Origin: Candidatus Mycoplasma haematominutum 'Birmingham 1'
GTDB lineage: Bacteria; Bacillota_I; Bacilli_A; Mycoplasmatales; Mycoplasmoidaceae
Reading direction: 5' to 3'
Assembly: GCF_000319365.1 (NCBI RefSeq)
Contig: NC_021007.1
Coordinates: 62,001-126,000 of the forward strand
DNA length: 64,000 bases
Shown: in pieces, positions 42,964-53,386 of the stretch
Position numbering within the stretch: the first letter of the stretch is position 1
Layout of the letters: each line of letters opens with the position of its first letter
Program-made: the position numbers and the translations under genes
Notes under the pieces: generated by a model
What the model saw: only the letters and a program-made list of their open reading frames with translations
What the model was told of the DNA's origin: nothing
Databases searched by the model: none

Positions 42964-44202
42964 ATGTCTCTGATACTTAATACTTTAGTAGGTAAAACTC
43001 TCACTACTCTAGGAGCCTCAGCTTTTTCTGTATTGATATATCTAGGTTCTGTAAGTAAATCAGCAAATTCAAGTGTGGTTACATTTAACAATTCAAGAGG
43101 GGGGGGGGGGCATAAGTTACACACGATAGAAGGGAAGAAAGATAATGTAGAAATCCCTGCAAGCCCTGCTAAAAATCAGCAAAATACGGTAGCACTCCCA
43201 AAGTTGACTAGTGCAGCTCAAGAAGATCTATTGCATAGCTCACTAGAAAGTACATCCGCTGTTTCCCCAAAGGTTCTTAAGTTTACTGAAGTTAGACTAC
43301 CAGAACAGTTAAAGAATGAGAAGCTAAAAGATAGGGAGGCTCCTAAACTTGTGGAAGATATACTTCAACTCTTAAAAGGTGAACTATGGGCTACTAAAAG
43401 TTTTCACAATCTTTGAATTTACAAAATAGAAGCAGTTTTACCTCGCACCTCCGATTTAGTACAAGATAGAGAGTTTGTAAGCACTGAAGAAGTTAATTCC
43501 TATACTTCAGGGGATTTTGGGGTTCAGTCAGATAGTGTGAATGCAAAAAAAGTAAGTATATCTTTGAATTCCGAAGCTTTGCTGAAAATACAACAAACAG
43601 GAGAGAAAGCTCGAGAAAGGCTTAACTCAATACTTAGTATGCGTTCAGAAATAGCAGCTCAGTTTTTTTCCGGCGCGGATAAGCTAGAATTCAGCTTTCA
43701 CTCTTCTCCTGGCGCTAATGTTTTGAGATTTTCCAAGTCAATTGAAGGAAAGCACTACTATCTAGACATATATTTTTCAGGAGATACAGGAGAAAATCAA
43801 TTAAGCATAGCAAGAGTTAACTACAAGGATAAAACTTGGTGGCAGAGTGACTACTATCAGGCTAATGGGTCTTGGTCTAAGTGGAGAAATCACATTGGAG
43901 GTAATAGGGAAATGACTCAGAAAATGGGACAAACCTGAACAGAATTAGATGAAGAATTTGCAGGAATGTTTACTAAATTAGACTCCAAACCTGAGATTAC
44001 ATGAAAATTTTTTAGTGTAATCTCTCAGTGTTTACGTTCTTCAGAATGTGCTCAACTGTTTAGAAAATCTATAGTCTTGTCTCAACGTAATACCGGAATA
44101 GATAGATCACTTTCTTGAGTAGAAGATCATTACAGAAATATTCATCCTTTTTCTGAGTTATTCTATAAAGTCTCTAATCAAGAATATTCTTTAAACTCCT
44201 AG
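42964..44202 (+). CDS. Family 1 paralogue, ON at G12 tract
   Basis: 412 residues, ATG 42964. Signal TLTTLGASAFSVLIYLGS; the G12 run (43099-43110) reads Arg-Gly4-His in an open frame. Later LKGELWATKSF, KHYYLDIYFSGDTGENQL, YYQANGSWSKWRNHIGG, SQCLRSSECAQLF and HPFSELF. It carries the 111-base block shared with 17351-17461. It is separated from the main array by 20 kb of minus-strand genes. Function unknown. Confidence 0.68.
43852..43962 (+). repeat. 111-bp block shared with 17351-17461
   Basis: Second copy of the near-identical block; one base differs. It covers the YYQANGSWSKW to LDEEFA coding region. Confidence 0.8.
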
Positions 44203-44214
44203 TTTTTAGGGATT

Positions 44215-44295
44215 ATGGTTATTTTTCCTAACTTGAAGCCTAACTATTGGGGGGGGGGGGCATTTAAGTTATGGTCTAATCCTTGCTGAACATAA
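44215..44295 (+). CDS. Possible leader ORF crossing a G12 tract
   Basis: ATG 44215 opens a 26-codon frame (starts MVIFPNLKPNYW) that runs through the G12 run and stops at TAA 44293-44295, just past the TTG start of the next gene at 44283. If the run gained one G the frame would stop upstream of that TTG; if it lost one G it would extend about 70 bases into the next gene. Translation is not shown; a regulatory role is inference. Confidence 0.3.
44249..44260 (+). repeat. G12 tract 22 bases upstream of a surface-gene start
   Basis: Twelve consecutive G between 44202 and the TTG at 44283. The long downstream frame has an in-frame TAA between tract and TTG, so the tract cannot act by fusing frames. 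Confidence 0.85.
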
Positions 44296-45437
44296 CTCCC
44301 CTTTTAGGCAAGGGGTTGATTACTTTATCGGCAGCCGGTCCTTCTCTATTAACAGCTTATTTTAGTACCTCCCCGGGAATGAAAGCGCCGCAAATGCATC
44401 TAAGTAAGTCTTTAGACAAATTAAGTCTAGTTGCGCAGGAAAAGGCTTCTCCAGAATCAGCTCCGAAGAAGGTTGAAGTCTTATCTCCGTCAGCTGAAAT
44501 TCAAATGCCTAGAATTTTACCTACTGTTAAGAACACAGTCACTCTTGAACCTCAATCTTCAATTCAAAAGGTGGAGTCAGAATGGACTACTACAACCGCA
44601 CCGCATGTCTTAAATGTAAAACAAAAGGTTGCACCTTCTTCAGTGAGAGAACAGTGAATAGAAGACTTGATAAAAACACTAGAGACTCCTATGTATGTGG
44701 AGCCCGGTGCTAGTTTTGTGAGTCTTGTAGAGGCTGATTTGCCTAACGATATTGAAGCTAGTTGAAAAAAGAACAACTCTCTAGTGCAGGAACTATCTCA
44801 GCTTGATTCTCTGGATAAGAAAACTTACTCAGTATCTTTCAGAGGTACTAGTAGTGAGGAAAAATATCATGCCGCCTCTCACCTAGCTCGAAGTTATTTC
44901 AGGGATTGAGGACAGGAACTAGAACTGAAATACAGAGTAGAGCAGAAAACCGATAATCAAGGTTTAAGTGTTGTGTTCTCTAAGACAAAAGATTCTAGAG
45001 AATATTCACTAAAGCTTGAATATGCATATGACTCTGTATATTCTGGACCTATGCTTTTTACTAATTATGTAACCTATAGAGAAGGAAGTTGGTGGACAAC
45101 AGGATATTATCAGGGAGAGGGAGGAGAAGGATATCAAAAGCATATAGGAATGACTGATTATTCTAAAAATGGAAATCCAAATAGCGCAATAAATAAAAGT
45201 TTTGTTTCAGCCTTCCGAGAGGGAAATGTTGGAGAGCTAGTGCACTGGTGAAAGTTACTTTCTAAATGCACAAATGAGAATTACTGCAGACAATCCCTAG
45301 TTAATACAAACAGTACTGGTATAAACTTACCTAAAAACTACTATAGTTCAAAAAAGTTATCTAAATATTCAGGAGAATTTCACCCCCTAGTGATGATATG
45401 AAAAGAAACAGCTACTCAACCCCGAAGCTCCCTGTAG
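44283..45437 (+). CDS. Family 1 paralogue (WWK subfamily), tract upstream rather than inside
   Basis: 384 residues from TTG 44283. Signal LLGKGLITLSAAGPSLLTAYF, no tract in the coding part. IKTLETPMYVEPG, LEYAYDSVYSGPMLFTNYV, YYQGEGGEGYQKHIGM and HWWKLLSKCTNENYC match the gene at 20378. Ends near FHPLVMIWKE. Expression may be modulated by the upstream G12 tract. Function unknown. Confidence 0.67.
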
Positions 45438-45453
45438 ACCCCCTCAGGGGTCT
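45436..45453 (+). terminator. Hairpin overlapping the stop codon
   Basis: AGACCCC, CTCA, GGGGTCT. It begins inside the TAG stop of the preceding gene. Confidence 0.55.
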
Positions 45454-45475
45454 CTGGAATGCTTTAATTTAAGTT

Positions 45476-47314
45476 ATTTTTCTGTTATTTTTTAATGAAG
45501 CTGCATCATGGAGCGCTTTTGCGCTCATACTTATCACTTTGCTGGCATTCATAGGATATAACTACTGGAAAAAGTATAAAGGTGGGGGTAAATCCATTGG
45601 ACCTAATAGTACTTCCGACCCCTCACTGGAAGGATGACGACAGGAAGAAATTGAGTTGGACAAAATGAAAGAACGGAATGCTCAACTAGAGGATGAAGTC
45701 ACCAAGACTAGATCAGAATTAGGTAATGCATTATCTGAAAATAAGACTTTAGAGCTGAGTATTGCAGCACTTAAGGTAAAACTAGACACTTTAGAGCTGA
45801 ATTATCTCTCTTGCATTGAAGAGCTAAAACTCCTAAAAGCAGAAAAAGAGGAATTATTTAGCACACAGTTAGAACTGTCTAAAAAAGAGAGTTCAATGAG
45901 TCAAACACTGCAGCACCGAGACACTCAATTGAGTGAGCAGAAAGCTATATGAGAGGCTACCAATAGGGAATTAGAGAGTTTAGGTAGTGACTTTAAGTTG
46001 CAATCTCAACAGCTAAAACAGTTAGAAATTGAACGTTCTGAACTGCTTACAAGGGAGGAAAATCTTAAAACTAACTATCATAAAGCAATAGAAGAGTTGA
46101 AAGAGTTAAGAGCACACACTAAATTACTTCAGAATGAGAAACTTAATTTGATTCAACAATTGACTAGCTTAACTCATGAAAGGGACAGGCAACTAGAGGA
46201 AAAAGAGAATCTTAAATCACAATATGTTTACTCTTGAAAGTTCTATGAGGCTCTAAGAAATAGCGGGTTAGAGGTAGATGTAACTAAATTACGAGAATAT
46301 AGAGAGTTTTATCAGTCTAATTTCGAATTAATTCAGAGTTATAGAAGAAAAGAGGAGAGGGAAAAAAATAGAACTACAGCTGGTAAGGGGTTTGAGTTAC
46401 AGTGAGGAGAAGAAGCTAAGTCACTATTTACCAGTGAAGAGCTAAAGTATATTCTCTTTGAGGCTCAACCTCAAAATGATCAAGATGGAAACAAGGGAGA
46501 TTTCAGGGTAGTATTCAGAGATAACACTAATTTCTGTAGTGCTGAAAAAGTACTAAATATCTACATTGAACATAAGTATGCAACTAAAAAGGAGGAAATG
46601 TTGGGAGAGCCAGAAGCGGTTAAACACCCTCAGATGAATAGGGAGATACGGAAGGCAATAGAAAATGTAAAAAAAAGCGAAGATAAATATGATTTCATTT
46701 TTTTCATTACAAACAGGGAGATAGGGAAAGAAGAATTTAGGGAAAAAGAATATTTCCTCATCGAAACAGATGAGGACTATAGACACTTTAACTTAGAAGC
46801 ACCTAAATTCTCTCATGATAGGGAGTTAAAGATTTTGATTCTTACATATAAAAAATCTCTGGAATCTCTCTGAAGTTTGTATATGCTCTGAAAGATATGA
46901 ATGCCTAAGGCTCCTCTTAATCTCAAAGGATTATCTAGTGAATTACTTAATGAGATAGATAAATTTCTAGAAAGTGCTAGTCAATTGCATGATGGACTCT
47001 CTTCTAGTATGGCTGAACAGTGGAGAAAGGTGATTAAGCCTGTTAGGGAGGTAATTCAGTACTGGTGCGCAAAAGAATCAGAATTGAAAACCCTAAGTCT
47101 TAGGGCAGATGGATTGAGGACTAGATTTGCTGCTCCTCAGTTAGATTCTGATATTGGAAATACAGCAGAGATAACAGACGATAGAGACTCACATTCTATC
47201 ATTTCCAATGAAGGGCCGTCTTCTGAGCATTTAGAGAATATAGAAGCACCGCTTCTCTCCAGTAAATTACATGTTTTAAAGACAATTCAAGAAGAGAGGG
47301 AGAGTTTAAATTAA
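45476..47314 (+). CDS. Membrane-anchored coiled-coil protein with PD-(D/E)XK-like nuclease domain (RmuC/DUF2130-like)
   Basis: About 612 residues if ATT 45476 is the start; no ATG, GTG or TTG precedes the N-terminal helix (SAFALILITLLAFIGY), and the first TTG (45539) would cut into it. Then a long Glu/Lys/Leu coiled coil (~60-290), then TTAGKGFELQWGEEAK, GNKGDFRVVF and IYIEHKY: Asp about 342 and Glu-x-Lys about 365-367 fit a PD-(D/E)XK site. A further ~130-residue helical C-terminus follows. This layout is like RmuC or DUF2130 proteins, tied to DNA recombination but poorly understood. Four in-frame TGA late in the gene join all parts. Confidence 0.6.
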
Positions 47315-47330
47315 TAAAATCAACTAGGTT

Positions 47331-48293
47331 ATGGCAGTGAAGATAGCAGTTATCGGTTGCGGGGCAGTCGGTTCTTCTTTCCTGTATTCTGCGATCCACC
47401 AAGATTTGGCTGCAGAATATGGATTAATAGACTACAATGAAGAATTTGCCAAGGGTCAGGCTCTAGACTTAGAGGATAGTGCACTGTATTTCGATGCCTC
47501 TCCTAAGTTAAAGGTCATTAAGCATTATCAGGAATTAGATAACTATGATTTCATCGTTATTACTGCGGGAAGACCACAGAAAGAAGGAGAAACTCGACTT
47601 GAGATGATCAAGGATAATGCTAAGATAATGAAGAAAATTGCAGAAGATGTTAGAGACTCAGCTTTTCAAGGTATAGTTGTAATTTGTTCAAATCCAGTAG
47701 ATGTGTTGACTTATGTATTCCAAAAGGTTTCTGGCTTCAAACATAGAAGGGTAATAGGCTCCGGAACTGTACTGGATAGTTCTAGACTTAAAGTAGAGAT
47801 CTCTAGAGAGTTAGGAGTCTCTCCCTCCTCTTTGGAGGGCGCATTTGTGATAGGAGAACATGGGGATAGCTCACTAGTTACCTTCTCCAATATAAAGGTA
47901 GCAGGCTTAACTATTAATAGATGCGAGGACAACCATTTCCCAAATTCTACATTCTGCTGCTCAGATTATGAGGAAAAATTAGAGAAGGTAGTAAGTCATA
48001 AGGCATATGAAATTATTAATAGAAAGAGGGCTACTCACTATGGAATTGGAGCAGCATTAGCACAAATATTAAAGGCTATTATATTTGACAAGCAAGAGGT
48101 ACTGCCTGTTAGTGTATTACTGAATGGAGAATATGGTCTTTCCGGCGTAGTGATAGGTGCACCGGCTATTGTAGGAAAAACAGGTATTGAGAAGGTGCTG
48201 GAATTGAAGTTAAGTCAAAAGGAGATGGAAAAATTACATTCATCTGCTAAAATATTGAGTTCTAACTTTGAAATCATTCGCGAGTTGATTTAA
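47331..48293 (+). CDS. ldh: L-lactate dehydrogenase
   Basis: 320 residues, ATG 47331. Reduces pyruvate to lactate with NADH, recycling NAD for glycolysis. Dinucleotide loop GCGAVG (residues 9-14). GRPQKEGETRLEM has Gln at the specificity site, as expected for lactate rather than malate dehydrogenase, plus the catalytic-loop Arg. SNPVDVLTYVF and GEHGDSS (catalytic His) follow. No TGA codons. A strong hairpin lies after it. Confidence 0.93.
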   Translation: MAVKIAVIGCGAVGSSFLYSAIHQDLAAEYGLIDYNEEFAKGQALDLEDSALYFDASPKLKVIKHYQELDNYDFIVITAGRPQKEGETRLEMIKDNAKIMKKIAEDVRDSAFQGIVVICSNPVDVLTYVFQKVSGFKHRRVIGSGTVLDSSRLKVEISRELGVSPSSLEGAFVIGEHGDSSLVTFSNIKVAGLTINRCEDNHFPNSTFCCSDYEEKLEKVVSHKAYEIINRKRATHYGIGAALAQILKAIIFDKQEVLPVSVLLNGEYGLSGVVIGAPAIVGKTGIEKVLELKLSQKEMEKLHSSAKILSSNFEIIRELI

Positions 48294-48311
48294 TAGTTTC
48301 TTTTTAGCCTC

Positions 48312-48334
48312 TCCAGCCCCCGGAGGGGGGTTGG
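48312..48334 (+). terminator. Terminator hairpin after ldh
   Basis: CCAGCCCCC, GGA, GGGGGGTTGG with G-T pairing, 20 bases after the ldh stop. Confidence 0.55.
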
Positions 48335-48366
48335 TAGAGCTAATAGAAACTCCTAAGAGTAATGTT

Positions 48367-48987
48367 GTGTACCTGCGTTGATTATTTGGAGCAACTACCT
48401 ATTTTTCTATAGCTGGTTTATTCTTTTGAATTCTAGGACTTTCCTCTATTCATATGAGTCAACATATGAAAGACAAGAACATAGTATCGAAAATCTTCTT
48501 TTTTGCAACCCCAACAGTCTGAAAGCACTACGTTATTGGAATTACAGGAGGTTTTTTTAATATACTCCGGAAAGCTACATACATAGGAGAGAAATGTTTT
48601 ATCTTCTTTAATATGGGCTTAATTGCCTCTTCATTTGCAAATTTAGCTCTTTCCCTCTCAACAATTAATTTGTCTTCTAATCTAAAGAATCAGCGCCTGA
48701 GATATATTTGCCTCCCTCTCTGCTTTCCTGCTCTAGGATCTATCGCATCTTTCCTGATTTTGATTTATCTTCAGATAGAAGCTGAAGAGGAAAAAATTAG
48801 AGAGTGAGCTTTTAAACATCCTATGATGGGTAAATTAGCTATTAGATACTTTGAGTGACAGGAAAGAAGGGAAGGTAAAAAACATCGCTTTAAACCTAAA
48901 ACTATTGAGTTTATGACACTTAAGAAGAAGCCTAAAACCTTATTAGATTACATGAATCAAATAGAGAGTTATGCACTTAATCCCTAG
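48367..48987 (+). CDS. Integral membrane protein of unknown function
   Basis: 206 residues from GTG 48367. Hydrophobic segments: TTYFSIAGLFFWILGLSS (~9-27), IFFFATPTVWKHYVIGITGG (~41-60), MGLIASSFANLALSLS (~83-98) and CFPALGSIASFLILIYLQ (~117-134). The last ~70 residues are basic and cytoplasmic-looking (KKHRFKPKTIEF). I do not recognise a family. Its stop overlaps the stop of the converging gene in a CTAG. Confidence 0.55.
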
Positions 48988-49964
48988 CGCTGCTGTAGAA
49001 TAGTGGAAATAATATTTTTCTCCTCAGGTAAGGTGAAGGAAGCTCAAGGAAGTTTCAGCTCCTTTACTAGATAGGGAGGAAAGCCTATGCTATAGGATAC
49101 CAGCGCTATTCGCTTAGAGTTGAATCTAGAGATTTGATTCTTTAAAGTTTTACTAATACTCTCAGAGTAGTATTTTCTATCTCCAAGTACAGGATGACCT
49201 ATATACGCTAGTTGAGACCTTAGCTGATTTTTTCGACCAGTTATCAGTTGCAATTCTACTAGAGAATAGGAGTAAAATCCCCTCAATTTAGTCACTTTAG
49301 CTTCAGAGTATTTAGAGTGCAGGGAGGCCTTTTCCTGCAGTTTTACCCTAATTCCCCTATCATCTATTCAGTGAGTTAAAATTTTCGAATTAAATTTACA
49401 ATCTCCCACTATGAGTGCTCGGTAAATCTTAGTTAATTTCTTATTTTTTAGTGCTTCACTTAGGAGGTTGTGGGCTCTAGCATTTTTAGCTCCAATTAAG
49501 AGTCCAGCTACAGGTTTGTCTAGTCTGTGTACAAATTTAGGTTTGTAACTAGAGTTTGAAGCACCACAAGAGTACTGTTGGAGTATTTCTGTTAGTGAGA
49601 TAACTGAATTTGTACCATCTGGTTGCACTACCTGACCTGGTAGTTTATATACAATAATTATTTCCCCATTTTCAAACAATATTTGGGCACTTTTAAATTT
49701 TTCAAGTTCACTCACTTTTAGATAGTTAGGTTTTTTAGGTTCCATTTCGGTGCGTTCAGGCAGTACCGAGATAGAGACAGTATCTCCTAGTGCTAATTTG
49801 TACTGAAAGAAGCTTTCTGTATTATTCACAAGTATTCTCTTGAGCCTCAATTCTTTAATTATTAAGAGTTTCGTATAGTGAGGATAGAAATGTTTTATAT
49901 ATTTTCAGAGAATGTAACCTTCCCACTCCCTTTCTCTAATTACTAGTTTTTCAGTGGGGAGCAA
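48984..49964 (-). CDS. RluA-family pseudouridine synthase with S4 domain (RluC/D-like)
   Basis: 326 residues from TTG 49964. The TTG at 49850 would remove part of the S4 RNA-binding domain (RLKRILVNNTESF, GDTVSISVLP), so the longer start is chosen. Catalytic block FVHRLDKPVAGLLI holds the Asp; LITGRKNQLRSQLAYIGHP matches the second conserved motif and VLGDRKY the third. Modifies uridines in rRNA; the exact site is not predictable. Convergent with the membrane protein. Confidence 0.83.
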
Positions 49965-49984
49965 TTCCCTCACCCGAGGGAATT
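49963..49984. other. Inverted repeat between divergent starts
   Basis: AATTCCCT, CACCCG, AGGGAATT, a perfect 8-bp stem beginning at the TTG of the minus-strand synthase and ending 9 bases before the gltX start. It could be an operator or mRNA-leader hairpin for both genes. Confidence 0.4.
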
Positions 49985-49992
49985 TAGTTTAA

Positions 49993-51474
49993 GTGGAGAA
50001 TACAGTCACTCCATCCAGAAAAGTTAGAACTAGGTTCGCACCGTCACCCACTGGAGCCCTCCACATTGGGGGTTTACGAACAGCTCTAATTAACTATCTG
50101 TACGCAAAACAATATAATGGAGAATTCATACTTCGGATAGAAGATACTGATAGTGCTAGAAATCAAAATAGTCAAATTAAGGAGATACTAGATGATTTAG
50201 AGTCACTTTCCCTAATACCTGATGAGTCTTTTATCTGCCCGGGCGAATACGGCCCCTATTTACAGTCACAGAGAATGGACAGATACAGGGAGAGGATGGT
50301 TGAACTTCTTAAAAAAAAGAAAGTTTACAGGTGCTTTTGCTCTCCTAAAGATAGTGATAGTTCCCAGAGAGAAGAGTATCTTTACTCAGGAAAATGTAGA
50401 AAGCTATCAGAGGCAGAAGTTAAAGAGAAATTAACTGCAAAAGCACCCTTCTGCATTAGGCTCGAGGTAGATAATTCTAAAACATATGAGTGAAATGACT
50501 ACGTAAGGGGTCGAATGTCAGTACCAGCTTCCTCTATGGGAGACATCATTCTAATGAGAAGTAGCGGCGCACCTACATATAACTTCGCAGTTACAGTAGA
50601 TGACTATGAGATGAAAATTACAGATGTCTTTAGAGGGGAGGAGCACCTTTCGAATACTCCATATCAGCTAGCACTCTATGAAGCTTTTGGATGGCAAGAA
50701 TCTATTCCAAATTATGGGCACCTCTCAGTCATCTTAGGAGCGTCAGGTAAAAAAATTTCAAAGAGAGATGCTGATTCAGAGAAATACTTTGTAACTTACT
50801 TCTTAGACAAAGGATTTTATCCTGAAGCCTTACTTAATTATCTCCTAATATTAGGTTGAACTGAAGGAGAGAGAGAGTTTTTCACACTTAGAGAGAGTAT
50901 AGAAAGTTTTTCTACAGCTCAGTTGAGTGGAGCACCTTCTAGCTTTGACTACAGGAAGTTAGAGTGAATGAGTCAGTCCTATTTGAATCAATTAGAGTTA
51001 CTTCAGTATCTGAATTTTTCACTGCCCTTCTTTAGGGGAGAGTACGAGGAATTTACACTGAAGCCCTCAAAGAGGAGGGAGTTTGCAATCTGTTTTAGAT
51101 CTAGAGTGAAATACGCTTCATTTCTAGATGATTTAGCTACCCAATTTTATGCAGAAGAGTATCTTACTGCAGAAGTAATTAAAGAGCTCAAATCCTTTAG
51201 TAATATAACCACTATACTTAGAGAAACACTTAAAGAGCTTCAGGGAGATGCTTTAAACAGATTTGAAGAATTTGAACTTAGACTAACACTTAAGAAATTA
51301 CTTTCAAAGTTGGCCGTTCCTCCTCCAACCTTTTATCAGTCTCTAAGACTCTCTCTAATTGGAGAAAAAGAGGGACTTCCGTTGCACTCTGTAATTTACC
51401 TATTGGGATTGCAAAGAGCTACTTGTAGACTAGAGAGGGTATTAGACTTATTTCCTCCTAAAGACTCCAGTTAG
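49993..51474 (+). CDS. gltX: Glutamyl-tRNA synthetase
   Basis: 493 residues from GTG 49993. [14 protein letters not shown] (residues 14-27) carries the HIGH motif; [10 protein letters not shown] and [12 protein letters not shown] are the glutamate- and ATP-binding regions; KKISKRD near 253 is the KMSKS loop. The C-terminal anticodon domain is complete but divergent. No glutaminyl synthetase is seen here, so it may also charge tRNA-Gln. TGA at 50491, 50857 and 50965 are Trp. Confidence 0.94.
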
Positions 51475-51493
51475 AGGTGTCTCTTTCATTTTC

Positions 51494-51513
51494 GAAGCTC
51501 CACTTGGAGCTTC
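51494..51513 (+). terminator. Hairpin after gltX, containing the next start codon
   Basis: GAAGCTCC, ACTT, GGAGCTTC. The TTG assigned to the next gene (51504-51506) falls at the loop and the beginning of the 3-prime arm. Confidence 0.55.
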
Positions 51514-52832
51514 CAGTCACAGGAGGATGGCCTTTCATAAAAGATCCTATACATGGAGAGATTACATTTTCAGATTATTCTTTCTGACTTTATTCCCTAC
51601 TGAATACTCCAGAGTTTCAGAGATTATCTTCTATAGCCCAATTGGGGTTTTTATATGAGAACTTTCCAGGAGCTACCCATACTAGACTATCTCACTCTCT
51701 CGGGGTGTACGCACTTTCAGCTAAATTTATCTCTCATTTTTTATCCCTAGGAGATTTAACTATTGAGCGGGATAGGTTAGAGATTGACTTATGTCTTGCA
51801 TCTTCTCTACTACATGATTTGGGTCACGGCCCTTTTTCTCACTTCTTTGAGTGGTTAGCACCAGGCTTCTCTCATGAACAGATGACTAGGAGATTAATAC
51901 TAAATAAATCAGCTAAACTTTACTCCCTCTTAGCTGAAAGATCTGTAGTTTACGGTAGGGAGTCTGAGTTCTTTCCAGAAGAGGTTACCAAAATTCTTTC
52001 AGGAGAGAGTAACAGGAAATGGATAGAAGAATTAATCTCCTCTGATATTGATGTAGATAGACTAGACTATCTACTCAGAGATAAATATTTTTGTGGTAGC
52101 TTTACACTTTCTATTGATCCTAATCTAATAATTAAGTGGACTAGACTTTTAGAGTATAGGGGAGAAAGGAAATTAATTTTTCTAGAAAAAACTAACTATC
52201 AGAGATATTCCCTACTCTTATCTAGAGAGTATATGAGAAAGGAGATTTATTCTAATCCTTCTGCCTGTTCATATCAGATACTGTTGTATGCAGTATTCCA
52301 GGAGTGGAGAAAACACTTTAATTCCCCCAGATTTAGGGAGAATGCTATATATAAGTTACTTACTCCCTTATTTTCCTTAAACTTTGAAAAATGAGCACTA
52401 GAGGACTTTTTAAGACTTACGGATTGGAGTTTACTTTCCAGAGTTGAAGAGTTATTCTGAGAATTAAAGTATTCTCCTGAAGGATTGGAGAATCTTTATT
52501 CTTTGCTGCTACTATTTAAAGGTCATACTGAGGAGAGTGCACATATTCTGATTAGACTTTCAGCTGAAAACTTTACACTTTTTCAGGAGTTTAAAACCCA
52601 ATTTGCTGAGCTTTCAGGGGAGATTGCATGCATCAAAACTATTTCATCGTTAATAGGAGGTAGAGAGAAAAAGAGAATCTCTACACTAAGTTACCTAGAT
52701 TGAAATACTAAGGAGATTAGAGAGTTAGCACTTCTACTACCTTCAGCTAGGGAGAGTGAACTTCAGTTTGTGCTATTAACTAAAAACTTGTATACTAAAT
52801 GAATAGAATATCAAAATAAAGTAGAATATTAG
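51504..52832 (+). CDS. HD-domain phosphohydrolase (dGTPase/YwfO-like)
   Basis: 442 residues from TTG 51504; the frame opens with FIKDPIHGEITF and LLNTPEFQRLSSIAQLG, typical of this family, so the later TTG at 51642 would cut conserved parts. HTRLSHSLGVY supplies the first metal His, LLHDLGHGPFSH the HD pair, and SSDIDVDRLDYLLRD the last Asp. Related enzymes hydrolyse dNTPs or guanosine polyphosphates; substrate unknown. rpoE follows 6 bases after. Confidence 0.8.
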
Positions 52833-52838
52833 AAAGAG

Positions 52839-53267
52839 ATGAAGTTAAATATTAGGGAGTTAATGGATATCGCTCATGAGGTTGCAATAGATAGTTTTGC
52901 ATATCAGAGCTTTAACTTTTCTAGTTTGTGATCTAAAACATGATCTAAAGCTAAGAATTTTAAGAAGGAACAATTAGAAGAGTGAATTGCTTCATTCTAT
53001 GTAGAGTTATTGCTTGATCCTAGATTTGTGTATATAGGTACTGATAAGTGAAAACTTAGAGAATTTATGGACTACAATGAGTATCTTAGTCTGGTGGGTA
53101 AACGTACTCAGGATGTTGCACTAAGAGAACTAGAGATAGAGGGAAGTGCTCAAACTAGGGAAGTTGAGGAAGTAAGTGATGAAGAGTTGGATGCTCAACT
53201 GAGGGGAGCTAAAGTTGAAACACTGGAGGATGAGAGTTATGAATCAGAGGAAGATGCAGAAGAGTAA
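52839..53267 (+). CDS. rpoE: RNA polymerase delta subunit
   Basis: 142 residues, ATG 52839. The N-terminal winged-helix (HARE-HTH) ends with FYVELLLDPRFVYIG followed by DKWKLREF, as in Firmicutes delta. The last 50 residues are strongly acidic (EEVSDEELDA, YESEEDAEE), the family hallmark. Delta helps recycle RNA polymerase and increases promoter specificity. Short TGA-rich middle part (SLWSKTWSK) is typical code 4. Confidence 0.85.
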
Positions 53268-53277
53268 GTTTTTAAAT

Positions 53278-53364
53278 TGGTGCTCTTACCCAGAGTCGAA
53301 CTGGGACGATATTACTATCAGTAGCTTTTGAGGCTGCCGCGTCTACCTGTTTCGCCATAAGAGC
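53278..53364 (-). tRNA. tRNA-Leu (CAA)
   Basis: 87-base class II tRNA on the minus strand. The acceptor pairs GCTCTTA with TAAGAGC, and CCA is encoded. The anticodon loop CTCAAAA gives anticodon CAA, reading UUG. The T arm is CCCAG-TTCGACT-CTGGG, and a long variable arm sits between. One C-A mismatch occurs in the anticodon stem. It lies between rpoE and a secreted-protein gene, both on the other strand. Confidence 0.9.
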
Positions 53365-53386
53365 GAGACCCTATATTTAATTTAAG

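Noticed and set aside
11000-45500. CRISPR array or transposable element in the repeat-rich region
   Set aside because: Repeats are paralogous genes of 450-1400 bp; no short direct repeats with equal spacers, no transposase motifs, no terminal inverted repeats seen.
46553-46786. Minus-strand hydrophobic frame within the nuclease-like gene
   Set aside because: Antisense of a Lys/Glu-rich region, which commonly gives Phe/Ile-rich shadows.
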